From: an uncultured SAR86 cluster bacterium
Lineage (GTDB): Bacteria > Pseudomonadota > Gammaproteobacteria > Magnimaribacterales > D2472
DNA length: 64,000 bases
NCBI GenBank assembly: GCA_902511575.1
Contig: CABXFU010000001.1
Location: 124,001-188,000 of the forward strand
Direction of reading: 5' to 3'
The notes under the pieces were generated by a model. It searched no databases. It was not told the origin of the DNA and worked only from the letters and a program-made list of their open reading frames with translations. Positions within the stretch are counted from its first letter, which is position 1; each line of letters begins with the position of its first letter. The position numbers and the translations under genes are program-made. Of this stretch, positions 61,501 to 64,000 are shown one piece after another.

Positions 61501-62121
61501 ATGAGCATCAAAATTTATAGCTGCAATGATTCCAGAGGTTTAAGGCCAATGTGGACTGCAGAGGAGATGGGATTAAGTTATGAATCTGAAATGATGCCAT
61601 TTCCTCCAAGGTTTTTGCATAAAGAATATATGGATGTAAATATTCTTGGCACCATCCCATACCTCATTGATGGGGATGTGGAAATGACAGAATCAGTTGC
61701 CATGTGCCAGTATCTAGTTGAGAAATATGGTCTAACAGACTTGCGTGTTAGCAGCGATGAGGCTGATTATCATCATTATTTGAATTGGCTTGCCCACTCA
61801 GACGCTACTTTAACTTTTCCTCAAACCGTTGTCCTAAGATATACGCTCCAAGAGATAGGTGTTGCTGATAAGGCAGCAGAAGGGTATAGAAGATGGTTTG
61901 TAGCAAGATTAAAGTTACTAGAAAAAACTTTGGGGTCAAGAGAATATCTATGTTCAGGGAGATTTACCATTGCTGACATATGCGTTAGTTATGCAATATA
62001 CTTAGCAAAAACTCTTGGAATAGATGAAGCATTCAAACCTAATATCAAACGTTGGAGTGACATGCTTTTTGAAAGAGATGGATTTAAAAGAGCTGTCTCT
62101 AAGAGATATATTGCCCCTTAA
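61501..62121 (+). CDS. Glutathione S-transferase family protein
   Basis: 206 residues. N-terminal thioredoxin-like domain starting [20 protein letters not shown], with the glutathione-contacting [20 protein letters not shown] in part ([10 protein letters not shown] and ETSVA-type [11 protein letters not shown]). The C-terminal helical domain has the conserved N-capping [12 protein letters not shown]. Strong AGGAGA Shine-Dalgarno before the ATG. It is divergent from the carboxylase operon and shares its 101-base upstream region with the inverted repeat. Function may be detoxification or isomerisation; the divergent layout hints at co-regulation with that catabolic operon. Confidence 0.9.
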   Translation: MSIKIYSCNDSRGLRPMWTAEEMGLSYESEMMPFPPRFLHKEYMDVNILGTIPYLIDGDVEMTESVAMCQYLVEKYGLTDLRVSSDEADYHHYLNWLAHSDATLTFPQTVVLRYTLQEIGVADKAAEGYRRWFVARLKLLEKTLGSREYLCSGRFTIADICVSYAIYLAKTLGIDEAFKPNIKRWSDMLFERDGFKRAVSKRYIAP

Positions 62122-62147
62122 ATCAATTAGTATTAGGTGCTTTTAGT

Positions 62148-63191
62148 ATGAGCTGTTTTCTTGTGACAGGTGGTTCCGGTTTCATAGGATCGGCTTATAT
62201 TAGATTTCTAATGAACTCAACAAACCATCAAGTCATCAATATAGACAAACTAACATATGCCAGCAATCTCGAGTCTTTAGAGATGATGGAAAAAAATCCT
62301 CGCTATCATTTTGTACGGGGAGATATTTTAGATGAAAAGCTTCTAGGAGGATTATTTAAAGAATTTCATCCTGACTACGTAGTACATTTGGCAGCAGAGT
62401 CTCATGTAGATCGATCGATTCAAAATTCTAGAAATTTTATTGAAACAAACATTTTTGGCACATATAACTTATTAGAAATTTCTAGAAAATATTGGTTATC
62501 ATTAAACTCAAAAAAGAAACTGAAATTCAAATTTCATCATATCTCGACAGATGAGGTTTTTGGCAGTCTTTCTTCAATGGGGCTGTTTAACGAGGAAAGC
62601 CCTTATGATCCAAGCTCCCCATATTCAGCATCTAAAGCTGGATCAGACCACCTAGTAAGGTCTTGGCACAAAACATATGGCTTGCCTACCTTGATCTCAA
62701 ATTGTTCAAATAATTATGGACCGTATCAGTTTCCAGAAAAGCTAATTCCTTTAACAATTATGAATGCTATGGAGGACAAGCCAATAACAATCTATGGTGA
62801 TGGGATGAATGTTAGAGACTGGATTTTTGTTGAAGATCATGTTGAGGCCATGTATGCAGTTATCTTAAAGGGCGAGGTAGGCAACTCTTATTGTATTGGT
62901 GGAGATAATCAAAAAACGAATGTAGAGGTCGTTCATGAATTATGTAATATTTTAGATGCTATTTTACCCAGGAATACGAGCCCTCAATCTAGTTACCATG
63001 ATTTAATAACTTTTATTAATGACAGACCAGGCCATGATTTTAGATATGCAATTGAAAGTAGTAAAATTCATAAAAACCTTCAATGGAAACCTGCAGAAAC
63101 ATTTCAATCTGGATTAGAGAAAACAATACAGTGGTATATTAAAAATAGATCTTGGTTAGAAAATACCAAAAGTTCAACAAAAACATTATGA
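62148..63191 (+). CDS. rfbB: dTDP-glucose 4,6-dehydratase
   Basis: 347 residues; converts dTDP-glucose to dTDP-4-keto-6-deoxyglucose, the second step to dTDP-rhamnose or related sugars. NAD-binding [15 protein letters not shown] (about 6-20), [11 protein letters not shown] (about 81-91), [11 protein letters not shown] with the Asp-Glu catalytic pair, YxxxK in [16 protein letters not shown] and [18 protein letters not shown]. It lies 26 bases after the transferase gene and 29 bases before rfbA, which follows on the same strand. The remaining rfb genes are presumably past the window edge. Confidence 0.95.
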   Translation: MSCFLVTGGSGFIGSAYIRFLMNSTNHQVINIDKLTYASNLESLEMMEKNPRYHFVRGDILDEKLLGGLFKEFHPDYVVHLAAESHVDRSIQNSRNFIETNIFGTYNLLEISRKYWLSLNSKKKLKFKFHHISTDEVFGSLSSMGLFNEESPYDPSSPYSASKAGSDHLVRSWHKTYGLPTLISNCSNNYGPYQFPEKLIPLTIMNAMEDKPITIYGDGMNVRDWIFVEDHVEAMYAVILKGEVGNSYCIGGDNQKTNVEVVHELCNILDAILPRNTSPQSSYHDLITFINDRPGHDFRYAIESSKIHKNLQWKPAETFQSGLEKTIQWYIKNRSWLENTKSSTKTL

Positions 63192-63220
63192 AGAAAATTG
63201 ATTTTTTATACAATCTAATA

Positions 63221-64000
63221 TGAAGGGAATTATTTTAGCTGGGGGTCTAGGCACTCGACTTCATCCCATAACCCTTTCAACATCTAAGCAGTTAATGCCA
63301 ATTTATGATAAGCCAATGATTTACTACTCGTTGAGCACGTTGATGCATGCAGGGATTAGAGAAATTTTATTAATTTCTTCACCAAAAGATATCGCTAGCT
63401 TTGAAGCGCTATTAGGTAATGGATCACATTTGGGAATTGAAATTAATTATACAATTCAGCATGAACCAGAAGGTTTGGCTCAAGCTTTTATAATTGGCGA
63501 AGATTTTATAGGCAACGATTCCTGCGGATTGATTTTAGGTGACAATTTATTTTTTGGTAATCAGCTTCAGGAAATCTTAAGGAATTCAGTTTCAAGAATT
63601 GAAGGAGCAAAAGTTTTTGCATACCCTGTAAATGATCCTGAGAGGTACGGAGTAATTGAGTTTGATTCCTCCAATTCTGCAATTTCAATCGAAGAAAAGC
63701 CCAGTAAGCCAAAATCCAACTATGCCATCACAGGCCTATATTTTTATGACAATGCAGTTATCGATATAGCTAAATCAATTACCCCATCTGAGAGAGGCCA
63801 ATTAGAAATCACTTCTATTAATCAAATTTATCTTTCTCAAGGCCTTCTAGATGTGCAAACTTTTGGCCGAGGAATGGCATGGCTTGATACAGGGACGCAT
63901 GAAGCATTGATTGAGGCCAGTCAATTTGTTCGCACTATTCAAAAAAGACAGGGCTTGATGATAAGCGCTGTGGAGGAAATTGCTTGGAAGAATGGATGGA
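63221..64000 (+). CDS. rfbA: Glucose-1-phosphate thymidylyltransferase (3' end beyond window)
   Basis: 260 codons are visible without a stop. RfbA is usually about 290 residues, so about 30 are missing. It couples dTTP and glucose-1-phosphate to dTDP-glucose, the substrate of RfbB. Start [16 protein letters not shown] with the nucleotide-binding Gly/Arg loop, then [28 protein letters not shown] (metal Asp), [28 protein letters not shown] in parts and [16 protein letters not shown]. It starts 29 bases after the rfbB stop. Order rfbB-rfbA is standard. Confidence 0.95.

Overview
The window reads as a compact, AT-rich chromosome segment of a marine gammaproteobacterium. Genes are tightly packed, many joined by 1-4 base overlaps, and no gap longer than 300 bases lacks a gene. 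The gammaproteobacterial reading rests on the homodimeric AceE with AceF, guaB/guaA followed further on by tadA, Prc, XthA, and YjbH/YjbF-type exopolysaccharide proteins. Low GC, a TonB receptor, photolyase, many acyl-CoA dehydrogenases and periplasmic esterases would fit a SAR86-like lineage. That placement is inference; no rRNA or marker gene settles it.

Layout. 1-9240: end of a surface-polysaccharide locus (asparagine synthase tail, EpsG-type polymerase, glycosyltransferase, ugd, multi-SLBB export protein, YjbH, YjbF), then a convergent signal-peptide protein rich in Ala, Pro-Thr-Pro-Ala and Thr/Asn that resembles YjbE/GfcA in composition. 9441-9517: tRNA-Pro(GGG). 9520-15193: a luciferase-like monooxygenase and an aceE-aceF-SDR operon without lpd. 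15197-22061: an HsaA-like flavin monooxygenase, divergent from an operon of two type-B carboxylesterases and a DUF3604 lipoprotein. 22051-27728: TerB-like protein, initiating sugar transferase, epimerase, CapD/WbpM-type dehydratase, PQQ-type sugar dehydrogenase and inositol-phosphatase-family enzyme. 27755-33266: photolyase, aldehyde dehydrogenase, class II aldolase, fumC, phhB.

33345-40955 is a purine neighbourhood: guaB, an NCS2 purine permease, a TonB-dependent receptor, a purine phosphoribosyltransferase and guaA. This suggests purine uptake across both membranes, salvage, and conversion to GMP. Directly after guaA lies what looks like an integration hot spot. A decayed second copy of the guaA 3' end (42855-42943) brackets two methyltransferase genes, and further glycan genes (FkbM methyltransferase and three glycosyltransferases) follow before core genes resume with nitroreductase and tadA at 47644.

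48771-52340 holds xthA, prc and a 2-hydroxychromene-2-carboxylate isomerase-family protein. 52337-61399 is a seven-gene, translationally coupled minus-strand operon resembling the Pseudomonas atu (acyclic terpene) or a branched-chain acyl-CoA carboxylase pathway: carboxylase beta and alpha subunits, TetR regulator, AtuA, enoyl-CoA hydratase and two acyl-CoA dehydrogenases. A perfect inverted repeat with a -10 box inside its spacer lies just upstream and is a good operator candidate. The window ends with a glutathione transferase, rfbB and the start of rfbA (dTDP-sugar synthesis).

Polysaccharide genes therefore occur in four separate places. No complete mobile element, integrase, CRISPR array or rRNA gene was seen. 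All statements come from reading the sequence by eye; identities quoted are hand counts.
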